NCBI GenBank assembly: GCA_023376005.1
Contig: CM042150.1
Location: 79,249,431 to 79,313,430 of the forward strand
Source: Doryteuthis pealeii
Taxonomy: Eukaryota > Mollusca > Cephalopoda > Myopsida > Loliginidae
Reading direction: 5' to 3'
Length of the DNA stretch: 64,000 bases
The position numbers and the translations under genes are program-made. The notes under the pieces are model-generated. The model saw only the letters and a list, made by a program, of their open reading frames with translations. It was not told the DNA's origin and did no database searches. Below, piece after piece: positions 43,783 through 54,619 of this stretch (position 1 is the stretch's first letter; each line of letters opens with the position of its first letter).

Positions 43783-44220
43783 TGTAGCGTAATTATAATG
43801 GTCTATAAGGAATTTGGAGAAATGAAAAGAAAACGGTAATCGGATTTCTGGAGAAAGAGAAGAAAAAAATAAGAACAATAAGAGCTTAAAGTTTGGAACG
43901 GTAAACACCCAACGGTGACCGACCAATGACCCCGGAACCTGATTTGAAAATATAAACGGAAGTTCCGGTTTCAGCGGAGGAGCGGAAGCGGATGTTCCCT
44001 CCCCCACCCTAGGACCAAAAACCAAAGTAAAGAAAATTCGGCCTCTTTCTCGCCGGAACCAAGGAGGGTCGGGCGTGGTTGCTGGAGCTCAGTCGTGGGA
44101 GCAACGAACAGCGCCGATGAACGTGATTTAAGATAGAATAACTCGACCTTACTCTCTCCCTCTCCTTGCTGGAAAAAGAACCCACGAGCCTAGAAAGAAA
44201 TAAACAACCCCATTTGTGAC
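43783..44220 (+). mobile_element. Candidate solo LTR
   Basis: Begins TGTAGCGTAATTATAATGG and ends AACCCCATTTGTGAC, flanked on both sides by TATAT (43778-43782 and 44221-44225) as a possible 5-bp target duplication. An AATAAA lies at about 44199, some 20 bases before the 3' end. GC content is higher than in the flanks. Against it: the 3' end is AC, not CA, and the duplication is low in complexity. Confidence 0.4.
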
Positions 44221-44324
44221 TATATGACTTCGTATGTTGTTTCTGAACTATCGACAGCTACTACTACTAACGACTACTACTACGATGCGACTTGCCCTAT
44301 GCACCAATGTTAATACAGCTCAAT

Positions 44325-44790
44325 TTGGAAGCGCTTGTTGTGCAATGGTTATCTTCATAGGAAATGGACAAGGCGACACGAGTTAAAATTCTGGATAAGT
44401 CTCATAGCATTACCCATAGCGCTAATATCTTTGAAAAAGATAAGTAGGTATTTACCCAACCCGTTCAAAACAGGTAGGATAAGATACAAGACAGCAAGTA
44501 TTGGGCATCCAGTGAGGATCGAACTTGCTATTCAGTTATAATAGAACTGCGAGACTAATTTTCTAACCATTGCAAAACGATGGGATGTCTTATCCTTGAG
44601 AAAGGTATGTATTCATCTATTCTCCCTCTAGCTATGGGCAAATAGTAGGGAAGACTGGGCTCTTTAACTTTGCTATGACAAGCAGTCTAGGAGAAGGAAC
44701 AACCAGTATTCTAACTTGTTAAAATCCGCTTAATATCTACTTTGTGTCACATCCTACTCATACTGAGGGATTTGATTAAATGCATGTAGT
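44325..44790 (+). mobile_element. SINE-A copy interrupted by SINE-C
   Basis: The head gcgcttgttgtgcaatggtt to cccatagcgctaatatcttt lies at 44325-44430. The body and tail resume at about 44590 (gtatgtattcatctattctc to gtgtcacatcctactcat). The inserted SINE-C lies between them. Possible target duplications: atatctttgaaaaaga (44425-44440) and ttatccttgagaaagg (44591-44606), 12 of 16 matching. Confidence 0.75.
44451..44585 (-). mobile_element. SINE-C copy nested in SINE-A
   Basis: The reverse complement reads from a tRNA-like head to gcaagttcgatcctcactgg, then ttgtatcttatcctacctg and gggttgggtaaata. It is opposite in orientation to its host SINE-A. Confidence 0.75.
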
Positions 44791-44844
44791 TGAATTTTAA
44801 ATTCGTTGGTTATATTTAATCAATGAAAACTATTTTTCCGCTCT

Positions 44845-45063
44845 GTCGCCGAGGTACAGATGCGGTGACGTCAATTTCTTTTCCCAAACGTTAAACCCAG
44901 GAAATTGTTTTTGTTGAAGTGGTGCGCCACACCTACCTTCAGTTTCCAGATGCTTTAGCGCACAGATCAGATTACACACGCTGTGATACACAGGCATTAA
45001 TTTAGCGGGGACCTGTATAGAACCCGGAACCTTGTGGTTCCTCGGTGGATTCTCTACTGACAA
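44845..45063 (-). mobile_element. SINE-B copy, diverged
   Basis: ggtgcgccacacctaccttc, gaacccggaaccttgtggtt and ggattctctactgaca match the SINE-B minus-strand order. More diverged than 14437 or 21179. Confidence 0.6.
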
Positions 45064-45400
45064 ATGTAAACATATTATTTTGAGAAAAATGTAGCTATGT
45101 TTTTATGTGGGTGTTTCAATTTATCATCATCCTCGCTTGGCCATTTCATGAGACGATCAGAATTGATAACAATACGATCGAAGCTGAGAATAATTATAAG
45201 AAGCTATCAACAAAACAATCGCTTATGAAAAAGTAGAAGCCAGATCATTAACAAAATAAAATTGAAAATGAATAATAAAACATAGTTATTCATTTCCAAT
45301 CTCATTTCCTTCTTATAATCTGTCTGCTTATTTTTACCATTGAGAATTCTATGAATCAGAATATCCAGATAAACTGACAATATTAGGGAAAAAATCTTGT
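45064..45400 (+). repeat. Old segmental duplication, copy 1
   Basis: Colinear with 48800-49150: attttgagaaaaa, gtgggtgtttca, tgataacaata, ctatcaacaaaacaat, aacatagtt. A SINE-B in minus orientation precedes both copies, so it may belong to the duplicated unit. Confidence 0.55.
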
Positions 45401-45448
45401 ATTTGTTTGGTTATATCACAAGGTGTTTGAAAACTTGTTTATGTTAGA

Positions 45449-46203
45449 AGCCATAGTTAAATAGTAGGATATACTGAGCTCTTTAGCCTTGCTTAGGCAA
45501 CTAGTCACGAAGAAGGAAAACTGTTTTCAAATGTAACTTACTTCACTTAGATTTTGACCATACTAATTATGGTAGACACTTTTGTAAATATTTCTCATCG
45601 AACTGGAAACTTCCTGCCAAGGCAGATTTCAAAAACTAAGCCATGGGTAAATAGTAGAATATACTGGGCTTTTTATACTTGGTTATATAAACAGTGTCAC
45701 AGAAGAAAAATTGTATTTTCAAAACCGGTTTACTTCGGTTACTTCTGACCATGCTAATTAGGGTAGAAACTTTTTAAAAATATTTCTCCTCAAACTTGAA
45801 ACATCCTGCTATGTTATTTCAAAAAGTGAGCAATTGGGTAAATAGAAGGGTATACTGGGCTTTTCAATCGTATATTTGATTATAAGATACATTTGATATA
45901 TTCCGAGGGAATCAGTGAGGGGGAGTGAAGTTAAAACTGTTGAGAAGAAGGCCCCGAAACGGTGCACATTCTCTCCTGATGATCCCAAAATCAATTACAT
46001 AAGATATAAAAAACAAACAAGACAAAAGAATCATGGAATTGAACTTCTCGTCGGTTTTGCAACTAGAATGAGGAGCATTCTACAGCCCGCTCGCTTCTTG
46101 GTGAGTTTCCATTACTTTTCAAGTAACTTTCTTCTGTTTGACTTTAAAAAATGTTTCTCCTCAAACGGGAAACTTACTACCGAAGCGGATTTGAAAAACT
46201 AGC
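45449..46203 (+). repeat. 190-bp tandem repeat derived from SINE-A body, interrupted
   Basis: Units begin at about 45449, 45639 and 45829 with gggtaaatagtagaatatac or a close variant, and contain the SINE-A middle part (tgggctctttagccttg, gaagaaggaaaact) plus non-SINE DNA (ccatactaattaggtagaaa). The third unit is broken at about 45869 and its end returns at 46139-46203 (tgtttctcctcaaacgggaa). Confidence 0.7.
45869..46138 (+). mobile_element. Insertion inside the 190-bp repeat, with hammerhead-like trace
   Basis: About 270 bases with no other copy in the window. It contains gagaagaaggcc directly followed by ccgaaacggtgc, the shape of the hammerhead core with stem II loop missing. The 95-codon frame that spans it has no domain. 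Unknown element. Confidence 0.45.
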
Positions 46204-46889
46204 TCTATTAACCAATTGAAGTTTTGCTAATAAAGTATTATGTGTTTAATAATACTAAAAATTCTGATTTAAAGATTATTTTTTACTAATGTAAATAAGA
46301 GGTTATTTTTGTTGTTTTACCTCTGCTAACCTGAAATAATGATCTCCCATGTTAACCTCACATAATCTATGGCACAAGAAAAGATCTTATGAATTTTGAT
46401 GTCAAAAATGTCATTAGTAGTCCCTGTCATTTTAACATGAAAATGACATGGTCAAATACACAGGAATGCTCTGTCTTAGGTAAAAAGAGAGATACAGTGT
46501 AACTGTCAGCTCATCATACTTTTTTTTTATTTTGTAACTTTTGGGGGCTCTGCCTCTTTGTATTCTATGTTTAATTCTAAAGATCTCATAGTCTGCTTCT
46601 TGTTCTCTAATCATATCTATAGGTAACAAAAGTTATTCGTGTGCTTTTCTTGATGTTTTCTCCTCTTTGTATACTGAAAACTGTGATGGTTTGAAATGAT
46701 TGGAATTAATAGTATTACCTCATATGTTCTGTTGTCTACTTCTGTTTGTTTCGCATCTTCTACCTCTGATGTGTCTACTGATCATAAGCAAATTAGCACA
46801 TGCTTTTTTTCTGCCTTGTAATTATTCTATTCTACAGTTGTAGCATATTGTGACTAGAGTGCATGAATGGATCGGCGGAGTGGTTTATT

Positions 46890-47110
46890 ATTAAAAAGCT
46901 AAGGAGTCTATCCCCTTTTTACTAACATTAGACCAGGTATATTGTTTTACGTGAGGTAGAGGGTCACGCCTACTGCCAGATCCTAGTGCTTTATCGCACA
47001 GTTTAGCTTATCTAAACAGTGCTACTCGTGTGGTGAGTTGGCGAGGACCGGTATCAAACCCGGAACTTTGTAATTTATAAGCGAATGCTCTACCGAATGA
47101 GTTCTATCGC
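46890..47110 (-). mobile_element. SINE-B copy
   Basis: gagtctatccccttttact, then tcgcacagtttagctta, gagttggcgaggaccggtat, and gcgaatgctctaccgaatga. The B-box region is gtatcaaacccgg. Complete but mutated. Confidence 0.7.
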
Positions 47111-47499
47111 TCCATAGCAATTATGTTTAATACATATTGCCTGATAAGAGTTTTAAAAAACTGTAATAGGGAATGAAATTTTAAGATTAATTTGGATGAT
47201 TTCAGAAAAATGGGAAAAAGAAGACAAATTTAAGACGACATTTTTTGGGAACTATCGGATGAATAAGCTCACAAAATTTGATCTGTAGTCAGATATTGGA
47301 TTAATATTCTCTATGTCCTGTGGAAAGATTCTCATTTTTCTCCTTTTTTACGGTTGATGTGAGAAAATAGAAAAAAAAGGGAAGATGCACCAGGAAATCC
47401 GTACTATCATCACAAGTTGATGATGATGATAATTTTTAGGGCTAAATGATGCCCTGCTCTCAAAAGCTTGACAGTGTAATGCCTCACTCGTTAGGTATA
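47111..47499. other. Unassigned DNA
   Basis: Nothing recognised except a short GAT trinucleotide run near 47415-47430. Confidence 0.4.
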
Positions 47500-47715
47500 T
47501 TTTATTTATCTATAGCTAGTATTATCTACTATATTCATTGACTATCCCAGCCTTCTCTTGTTTCTTTAATAATTGCTAATTACAATAATTAAGGAAATTG
47601 AAGCCTTTCATCAAAGAGGCTCATATATCCTTGACCGACTATATTAATTAATAATATTCTGTCATACATTATATCGTCATCTACCTTTAAGAAACATTTC
47701 GAAAGAAAGCAATTC
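47500..47715 (-). repeat. Unnamed old repeat, copy 2
   Basis: The reverse complement aligns with 38610-38815: gtcggtcaaggatatatgag, ttaattattgtaattagcaa, gggatagtcaatg. Confidence 0.55.
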
Positions 47716-48310
47716 TGCTCTAATTTGTCTCATTATCAAAGTCATTTAGCCGTAGAAATCTAGGACAAACTTATGTTGGGGAATAATGGGAAACTATTCT
47801 ATGAAAATAGGAGAGGTTGCTGTGAAATTATCCCACTAATCGAGATGGGAATGGCTATGTCATTTTCATATTGATTTTTTAGGTTAAAAAAAGCTCGAAA
47901 TATGATAAGTTGTGTTGAACTGGGGTTTTACTATCTGGTTTTTACGATCCCATTCTTAGTTAGGCCATTGACTTTTCAGCACACCATCTTAAGTCATGAG
48001 GAAAATCAGAAGACTGTCATTAGGGAAAAGACTAATATTAGATATAGTTGCATTTATACACGCCATCTTGGTGACAAGATGTTGGTTGCAATATTCATTA
48101 AGCCCCATCAGCATCCCCATTTCGGTGCCACGTCGATCAGCATGTATCTAACACTTTTAGAGTAATGCCTCCGAGGGTGAAGGTCATCTGAAACTAGGAT
48201 TTGTTTAACATCTGCTTTTGAGCCATAAGACAGAGAGACATATAATATCCATTATAATGAGATATCACATAGCAATGAAAAAATAAGTTAAATAAAATAA
48301 ATGAAAAAAA
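47716..48310. other. Unassigned DNA with a possible Helitron end
   Basis: tatccattataatgagat at 48248-48265 resembles the 5' terminus of family 1 Helitrons in reverse, but no matching 3' end was found. The 87-codon frame (47902-48165) shows no domain. Confidence 0.35.
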
Positions 48311-48319
48311 TAGAATATT

Positions 48320-48845
48320 CATTGTTGCAAGTAAATATATCTATTTTGAGAAAATATGTTTTTGAATATTCGGCTTTGAGGAAAAATTATGTTTACATTT
48401 TGTGAATATTTGGTTGGGAGATGAATGTAGTCGGTAGACTGGCATATTGTCGATATCAGTCCGACAGTGTTGGAGTGTATCTGCTTTTTACAAGTACAGG
48501 GTGATTTATTGCGTCTGATGTGCGACGCCTCAGCCACCCAGCTTTCCATATTAATACACAGATTCAAGATTTCCTACTACATGCGGTGAGTTGACGAGGG
48601 TCGGCATTGAACCTGGAAACTTTACTAGGCCAATGCTCTACCAATTGAGCTAAACTAGGCCCTAAAAGAATATGTGAATATTTTGTTTATATCCTGTTTT
48701 GTGAATATTCAGTTTTGTAGGTAAATATATTTGTTCTGAGAAAAAAATATTTTCAAATTTTCTGAATATTCGGTTTGTGAATATTTTGTGAATATTCGGT
48801 TTCGTAGGTAAATATGTTTATTTTGAGAGAAAAAGCCAGTTGCAT
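48320..48845 (+). repeat. Short tandem repeat of gtgaatattcggtttgtagg type
   Basis: gaatattcggtttgt and gtaaatatatttattttgag recur near 48325-48412 and five times within 48665-48830, with irregular spacing. A SINE-B head (48583-48663) lies inside. Confidence 0.65.
48583..48663 (-). mobile_element. SINE-B head fragment
   Basis: gtgagttgacgagggtcggc, then attgaacctggaaac and ccaatgctctaccaattgag. Only the tRNA-like head is present. Confidence 0.7.
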
Positions 48846-49150
48846 ATTTAAGTGGGTGATTCATTTTTTTTTCTATAGCTAAATTTTCCGTTTCGAGAGA
48901 GGGTCAAACTTGATAACAATATTCTCACAACTCGGGACTGATTATAAAATCTATCAACAAAACAATTGTTTATTGAAAACAAAAAAAGTTTTAAGAATGT
49001 GATTGAAATTTAATAACATAGTTTTTCATTTTTCATGTTTTTTTTTTTTGTTTTTTTTTTTTTTTTCTGGGACAATATCTTCTCTTTTCAATCAGAAAAT
49101 TGAAATCAAAATATGCAAATTAACTAACAAACATTAGGAAAGCAATCCAA
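48800..49150 (+). repeat. Old segmental duplication, copy 2
   Basis: Counterpart of 45064-45400, 3.7 kb away in the same orientation. A T-rich run at 49037-49067 has expanded here. Confidence 0.55.
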
Positions 49151-49217
49151 AACAGACAGTCAAGAAAAGCTATAGAATAATAATGACGAGTTTAATTTAC
49201 TACATTATTTATGTACC

Positions 49218-49690
49218 CAAACACTTCTTCGCAAGCAGGATGTGACACAAGGCCAATTTTAAAGCGGAGTACAGCTGGTTTTAATTCAGGGTTTCCTTCT
49301 TGTTTGGTTGTCTCATAAAGTCAATAAAAACAGTCAAGCATACTATCTACTCATAGGGGGCGTGATTAACGTGCTGAACTGTCACATCTAAGTAGGAAAG
49401 ATTAAACTCTAATCGAGCTATCACGTTCACTTTTGAATTAATCCTCCCATCTATGGGTTAAATAAATAGTACTACTACTAGAATGGATTTGGCATTAAAT
49501 AACGCACAAATGTTGATATGCCATTAAATAATGAAACGAGCAATTCACCCATAAATGCGGGAGAATAAAAGAATTAATTCATTCTCGAGATCGTTAGTAT
49601 GAAGTGAAACTCAAACAGCCGTCCAGGATTTGAACTCAGGTCGCCGATTCTATATCTTTCAACGATAACCGTTACTATAGTCTAGGGAGT
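49218..49690 (-). mobile_element. SINE-A copy or copies, interrupted
   Basis: The tail part lies at 49218-49355 (cgcaagcaggatgtgacaca, ggtttccttcttgtttgg). The head part lies at 49535-49690 (cgtccaggatttgaactcag and cgataaccgttactatag). The 180 bases between include a second partial SINE-like head. Either one element split by an insertion or two elements. Confidence 0.6.
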
Positions 49691-50282
49691 TGGGTGATTT
49701 ACATGCTCATTGGGATTCACACACATCTTATGCCAAATTAAACCGAGTTTAATAAATACTCCAGCCGGTGGCGGGAAGTATTCGAAAACCTCACATATCA
49801 CAGTCGATTGTGTGCACGGTAGGATGTATCAGGTTGGATCAAAGGTTAGCAGGCTCGTCAAGAAGATTGAGGGCAATGCATTTGCTCTTAACTAGCAATC
49901 ATTCATATGGCCTAGTGCTGGACAAGGTTCAGCATAGAAAGTGATCACAAGCTGGGACGAAATGTCTAATAAGTACACCTAACAGACAATTAATACTGAA
50001 TTGAGTCCGACCTTCATTGGAGTCCTACAAACTTGACCTTTTGCCATATTAGACTTATTAGATGAGAACAAGCCTGGAGCAAATGATAAACTATTCTCGA
50101 TTCAACTATTGCATCTACAGTAAGTTGGATTCTCACTAGGTGTCCTGAACCTTTGAGCTTATGCCAAACTAAGATAGGCTCTGTAAACTGGATAATGTAC
50201 AATTTTCTCTACCCATTATTACAACAGTGACTTCGATCTTCGATGGGTAACCTCCAGCACTATGGACGGATATGTACGTAAT

Positions 50283-50423
50283 TACTTCATTGTGTAATGG
50301 CTATCAAGCTAGTCTCGCAGATCCCTTATTGTTTAAAAGAGAGTTTGATCTTTACTGGAGGCCCCATACTTGGGAACTTGTGTCACATTACACCCGTGGC
50401 GAATGGGTTGGGTAAATACATAC
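50283..50423 (+). mobile_element. SINE-C copy
   Basis: tcattgtgtaatggctatca (A-box side), gagagtttgatctttactgg (B-box side), then cttgtgtcacattacaccc and gggttgggtaaatacata. Shares its 3' tail with SINE-A. Confidence 0.7.
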
Positions 50424-50429
50424 AGTCCT

Positions 50430-51480
50430 GTTGGCGGGTCTTGGAACGCGCTGACTAGATAAGCAGGGTAAGAATCCCAACAAAAAAGGATGTCCTCGTT
50501 TTTACATTAAACTGTATCTGATGGCGAGGCTCCAGTTACCTGGGGGGGTGGGCAACCTTTAATTACCATTGATCCCAGTTCCACTCTTAGCCAAAATGTT
50601 ACCATTTGTTTAGATCTCATCCATGAGTTGAATAGATTTATTTAAACATTATTCTTATTCAATAGGATAGAATTGTGATCAAAAATAAAATCTTTAGAAA
50701 AAATTCACAGAAAATATAAATATAAACGTACAATGAACGCTATTCCCTAACATTTAGGCATAAAATATATCTAGACGGGTTGACATACCATTAAAATCAA
50801 TCACTTCATGAAATAACGCTACTCCTTTCTGACCTTGAATCAGACTTTGGCCTGGTGAAGATATTTGTTTTAAAAATCAGTCATATGTGTGCATATGTCG
50901 AACATTAGGCAGTTTTAAAATTTGTATTATTAAAATAAAAAATAATATCGTGGAAAATAATTTGTGCGTGCATCTTACAACTCAATACTTTGTTAATGAA
51001 TGGAGAAAAAATTTTTTATCGTTTATTGGGGAAAAATATGATTGTATTTCGTGAAAACAACATCGTCTTAAACTTAAAAAAAGACACCGAGAAATAATCA
51101 ATTCGCAAAGATTATTTCTGTTTTTTTTATTTAATTTCGCAGACACCCATAAACGAACGATGGAAAGGGCGAATATTCATCTTGCGAGAACTTGCTTGAA
51201 AAAATATCGTTAAAAGAAATAACAAAGATAAACAGGATTACAATTTTAAAAGATGATTTTCACAAGACCTTGCTTGTACGAGGAAGTGCAATAGTACTTA
51301 ATACTGTCTGAAGCGGCAGCATGAGTGTTGTTACTTCCCGTATAGGGAGATGTTGGCATATACTTGTTTAAGGAAATGTCAATTTTAAACCCAGAGAAAA
51401 AGGGAATGGACTTATCTACCTCTGACAGTCGTAGTTCGGATCGGAATTTTAAGTAAACATTTGTGTTTACATGAAATAAG
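50430..51480. other. Unassigned AT-rich DNA
   Basis: No element or gene recognised. The 114-codon minus-strand frame at 51246-51590 starts in the CA tract and shows no domain. Confidence 0.4.
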
Positions 51481-51504
51481 ACTGGATAAGTGCTGGATGA
51501 GTTT

Positions 51505-51797
51505 ACACACACACGCACTGACATACACACACACACACAAACATAAAACACAAACACACACACACAATACACATACTCACGCACACACACATATATATTG
51601 ATTATATTGTTTGCTTTATTTATAAATAAAGTGTGTTCAATGTCGTTGAGAGAGAGAGAGTATTGTATTTAAGTTAAGATAGAGAAGAAATGAAGTAAAC
51701 AGTGTTTACAACTGGTAGTTTCTCACCAATGCAAGTACCCAAAAGCACACACACACACACACAAACACAAACACACAAACACACACACTCACACACA

Positions 51798-51848
<51 letters not shown>
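51505..51848. repeat. (CA)n and (TA)n microsatellites
   Basis: CA-rich 51505-51592; (GA)n 51650-51660; (CA)n 51747-51800 and (TA)n 51801-51848. Confidence 0.95.
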
Positions 51849-51849
<1 letters not shown>

Positions 51850-51859
51850 GTACTAGAAT

Positions 51860-52300
51860 CATTTAAGTAATAAAGTTAATATATCCTATGAAGTTGCCAA
51901 TAGGTGAATAGTAAGTTCCCCAATCTCATGTGTTTTTATGTGCATTGTAGAATAATCAAGCTAAGACCCAATTACCGTCGAATTGGTAAGACACGGCCAT
52001 AAACAGTCGTAACTGAATACGAACCTATCTTGTTGCAACTCTACTGCAGAATGGCAGGGTGTTTATGAAACTCCACAACATCATAGAAACCAAGCAGCCA
52101 ATCAGAACTCAAGGAATGGAATCATCCAAATACACGAATGGACTATTCTTGATTCCCATAAATACCAACTGTCTTGGACACTAATTTAGTGATGCTTAGC
52201 CAGTTGCTGTTGTTCAAACCAACAGTAGACTGACTGAACTCAATATGCATGCGTGCCTTAACTAAGTAGTCCAAAAGACATGTGTATAAATAGCAGAGAT
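51860..52300. other. Unassigned DNA
   Basis: No repeat family, exon or RNA gene recognised. Confidence 0.4.
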
Positions 52301-52304
52301 GCAA

Positions 52305-52402
52305 CAACAATCTCCTTGGTCTGGCGCTAGTGAAAAGGGGATAGACTCCTTCGCTGATTGGTTGATACCAGCTTTAGGCCACCCTGATTACTTTACTTAC
52401 TT
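52305..52402 (+). mobile_element. SINE-B 3' fragment
   Basis: aatctccttggtctggcgct, gaaaaggggatagactcctt, gataccagctttaggccacc match the SINE-B tail. The tRNA-like head is missing. Confidence 0.75.
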
Positions 52403-53072
52403 ATTCATTATAATCTCATCTTCTTTTCTTTTTTTTTCTTTACATTTTTCATTAAAACAATAAAATGTTCCTAATTTCCTCATTTTCCTCCCATGCCTCC
52501 TGGGAAAATGATTACTAATTCTGCGGGATAATGACATTCTCGAATATGGTCGTTTTGCTAATAAGATAATGATAAGAGGTACTCCAAGACCTCTAGCATT
52601 GGGTATGGACGGTGGTAGTAGGGGTGGGTGTTAGACAATCAGCGGAACTCTTTCTCGTTAGTCGTTATCTTTTATGGTCGCAAAGGTTTAGATAATATCA
52701 ATTGTTTTAGATAAATAACACTTTTCGTGTCATTATTCTGCGGAGATAGGTTTTGAGTAGTGTCCCAGGTGCACAACAACTTCCCACAATGTATTCCGAG
52801 ACAAATAGGAGGAAAAGGAATTGCCAAGAGATAGGACAAAGCCAATGGCTGGAATTGTGTTCTTTCTATCGGCAACGGTGGTGACAGACACATTATTTCA
52901 TGAGACTTACCGCTTCTTTCGTGTCAGACTCTATTTCGATACTATATCAAATCGGTGTATGCATGTGTGTCGAAGCTTTCAGTTTGTCTTCCTTTATCGA
53001 GGTGGGGCTAATGGCCAACCTGGTGGACTATGAAATCCCATTATTGAATAGATATATTTATGCGAGCATACG

Positions 53073-53075
<3 letters not shown>
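52403..53075. other. Unassigned DNA
   Basis: Two overlapping short frames (70-88 codons, 52821-53166) lack any domain. Confidence 0.4.
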
Positions 53076-53116
<41 letters not shown>

Positions 53117-53140
53117 GTGTGTGTGTGTGTGTGTGTGGTG
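53076..53140. repeat. (TA)n(TG)n microsatellite
   Basis: Compound dinucleotide tract. Confidence 0.95.
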
Positions 53141-53144
53141 TGTA

Positions 53145-53340
53145 TTACTCAGGTCAGGTCGCTTAATGCGCTACTGGTACTATGTAATCCAGTACAACCT
53201 GTTTCATAGTCGGGTCATCGGCGACTAAACCGGTAACCCCACAGATTTTATCTGATGAGGAGGGTGGCTAGACATCCTGCAGGACGAAAAACAAAACCTG
53301 TTCAAAGGGTGGAGGAAGCTATTAGCTCAACGGCCATGTA
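53145..53340 (+). repeat. Possible LINE-like leader fragment
   Basis: A GC-richer stretch (gggtcatcggcgactaaacc, ggtaaccccacagatttta, gaggagggtggctagaca) that looks like part of an interspersed element. No second copy in the window. Confidence 0.3.
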
Positions 53341-53876
53341 GAATTTTTTTTTTGGGGGGGTAGTGTTGGACCCCTTATTCCTTGTTAGGTTATCCATCTA
53401 GGAGAAGCACAACTCTGATTTAACACCTGCGATTGACATGATTGCCAGTTATCTTGCTTAGGCTTGTCACTGGGCAACAATCATGACAATTTAGAGAGTG
53501 GTATTCGTGTTGTACAAGCGTTTACCACTATAATATAATGATGTACAAATGTTCCCTTCTTTCTTAAAGATTATGCTATTGCCATGTATTACTCTAAGAA
53601 CACTGTTATTGCTATGGAGTACTGGGAGAAGCTAGCTTGTAATAGACCTGGCTGGAGAGCCACCATCTACCAGTCTGAAAAAATTTGAGTCCAACCGAAT
53701 TAAACACCAAACATTGAAACTGTATATTAGAAAGGTTAATTTTCAGCCCAGCAACATTCAAAGTGGAGAAGTTCCAACATGTATTTTATGTGGAAGAGTA
53801 CGTCTCTCCAGGGCTGGCCTGTATACAGTGTCAATACTTCAACGATGAAAAAAATGTCTTACTCGCGACAAAACAC

Positions 53877-53879
<3 letters not shown>

Positions 53880-53961
<82 letters not shown>

Positions 53962-53965
53962 ATAT
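53880..53965. repeat. (CA)n(TA)n microsatellite
   Basis: About 25 CA units followed by TA units with one break. Confidence 0.95.
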
Positions 53966-54039
53966 GTATATAAATCCGATAGTATCTAAAAAATAAAAGA
54001 CGAAGTATTCGAAAAAGATAATTTTTCCTATGGTCGTCC

Positions 54040-54080
54040 TTAAAATGTTTCGCTTTAATCAAACCTTCGTCAGGACATTA
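54040..54080 (-). ncRNA. Hammerhead-like module, incomplete
   Basis: Minus strand: CTGACGA, extra A, a stem II-like GGTTT-GATT-AAAGC with one mismatch, then GAAAC. No NUH plus stem I partner could be placed downstream, so only the catalytic core half is supported. It lies between two (CA)n(TA)n tracts. Confidence 0.35.
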
Positions 54081-54192
54081 GAACGAGAAAAGGGTTATCC
54101 AAATAGTAATGGATAACTTTTCAAATTAAAACGGGAAATTACGAAGTGTATTGAGAAAAAATGTTCTTATCCCTAGACTTCGTTCATTTTTA

Positions 54193-54194
<2 letters not shown>

Positions 54195-54278
<84 letters not shown>

Positions 54279-54282
54279 TATC
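54195..54282. repeat. (CA)n(TA)n microsatellite
   Basis: Runs directly into the RTE 3' end at 54283. Confidence 0.95.
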
Positions 54283-54615
54283 GCTCCTGGAAGGTCCTTA
54301 AGACAATATCTAATATCCGCGCTGAGCTGATCGATGTATGTTTTTGCTGGTATGCTCATGCGTAGGTGTACAGAAGAGAACGTCACATGCGCTTGTCCCT
54401 GCTCCTCCACATCATGTCTTACTTGCTTGTGTGATTGGAGGTAAGTGACCGTACAGCTTCTCTGATGTGGTGGGTCGCTACCAGGATTTCTTTAGGACTG
54501 AACACAGCATCCTTTTACAGTTCTTATCTACCTTTTTCTTTAAGTGATCAGTTACAGGCCATGTGGTACAGCCATACAATAGTACAGCTTTGAGCAATTT
54601 TGCTTCATCTTATCA
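54283..54615 (-). pseudogene. RTE-type LINE 3' end, decayed
   Basis: The reverse complement contains stretches parallel to the RTE copies at 56985 and 22887 (gatatccgcgctgagctgat, catgtcttacttgcttgtgt on the plus strand). Frames are broken. The 3' end abuts (TA)n(CA)n. Confidence 0.6.
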
Positions 54616-54619
54616 TATT

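Noticed and set aside
48230..48265. Another family 1 Helitron
   Set aside because: Only an 18-base resemblance to the 5' tip, with no hairpin or CTAG end at a suitable distance.
53240..53300. CTGATGA followed 27 bases later by GAAAA, possible hammerhead
   Set aside because: Stem II adjacent to the core does not pair (only an inner GGGTG/CATCC does), and neither stem I nor stem III can be drawn.
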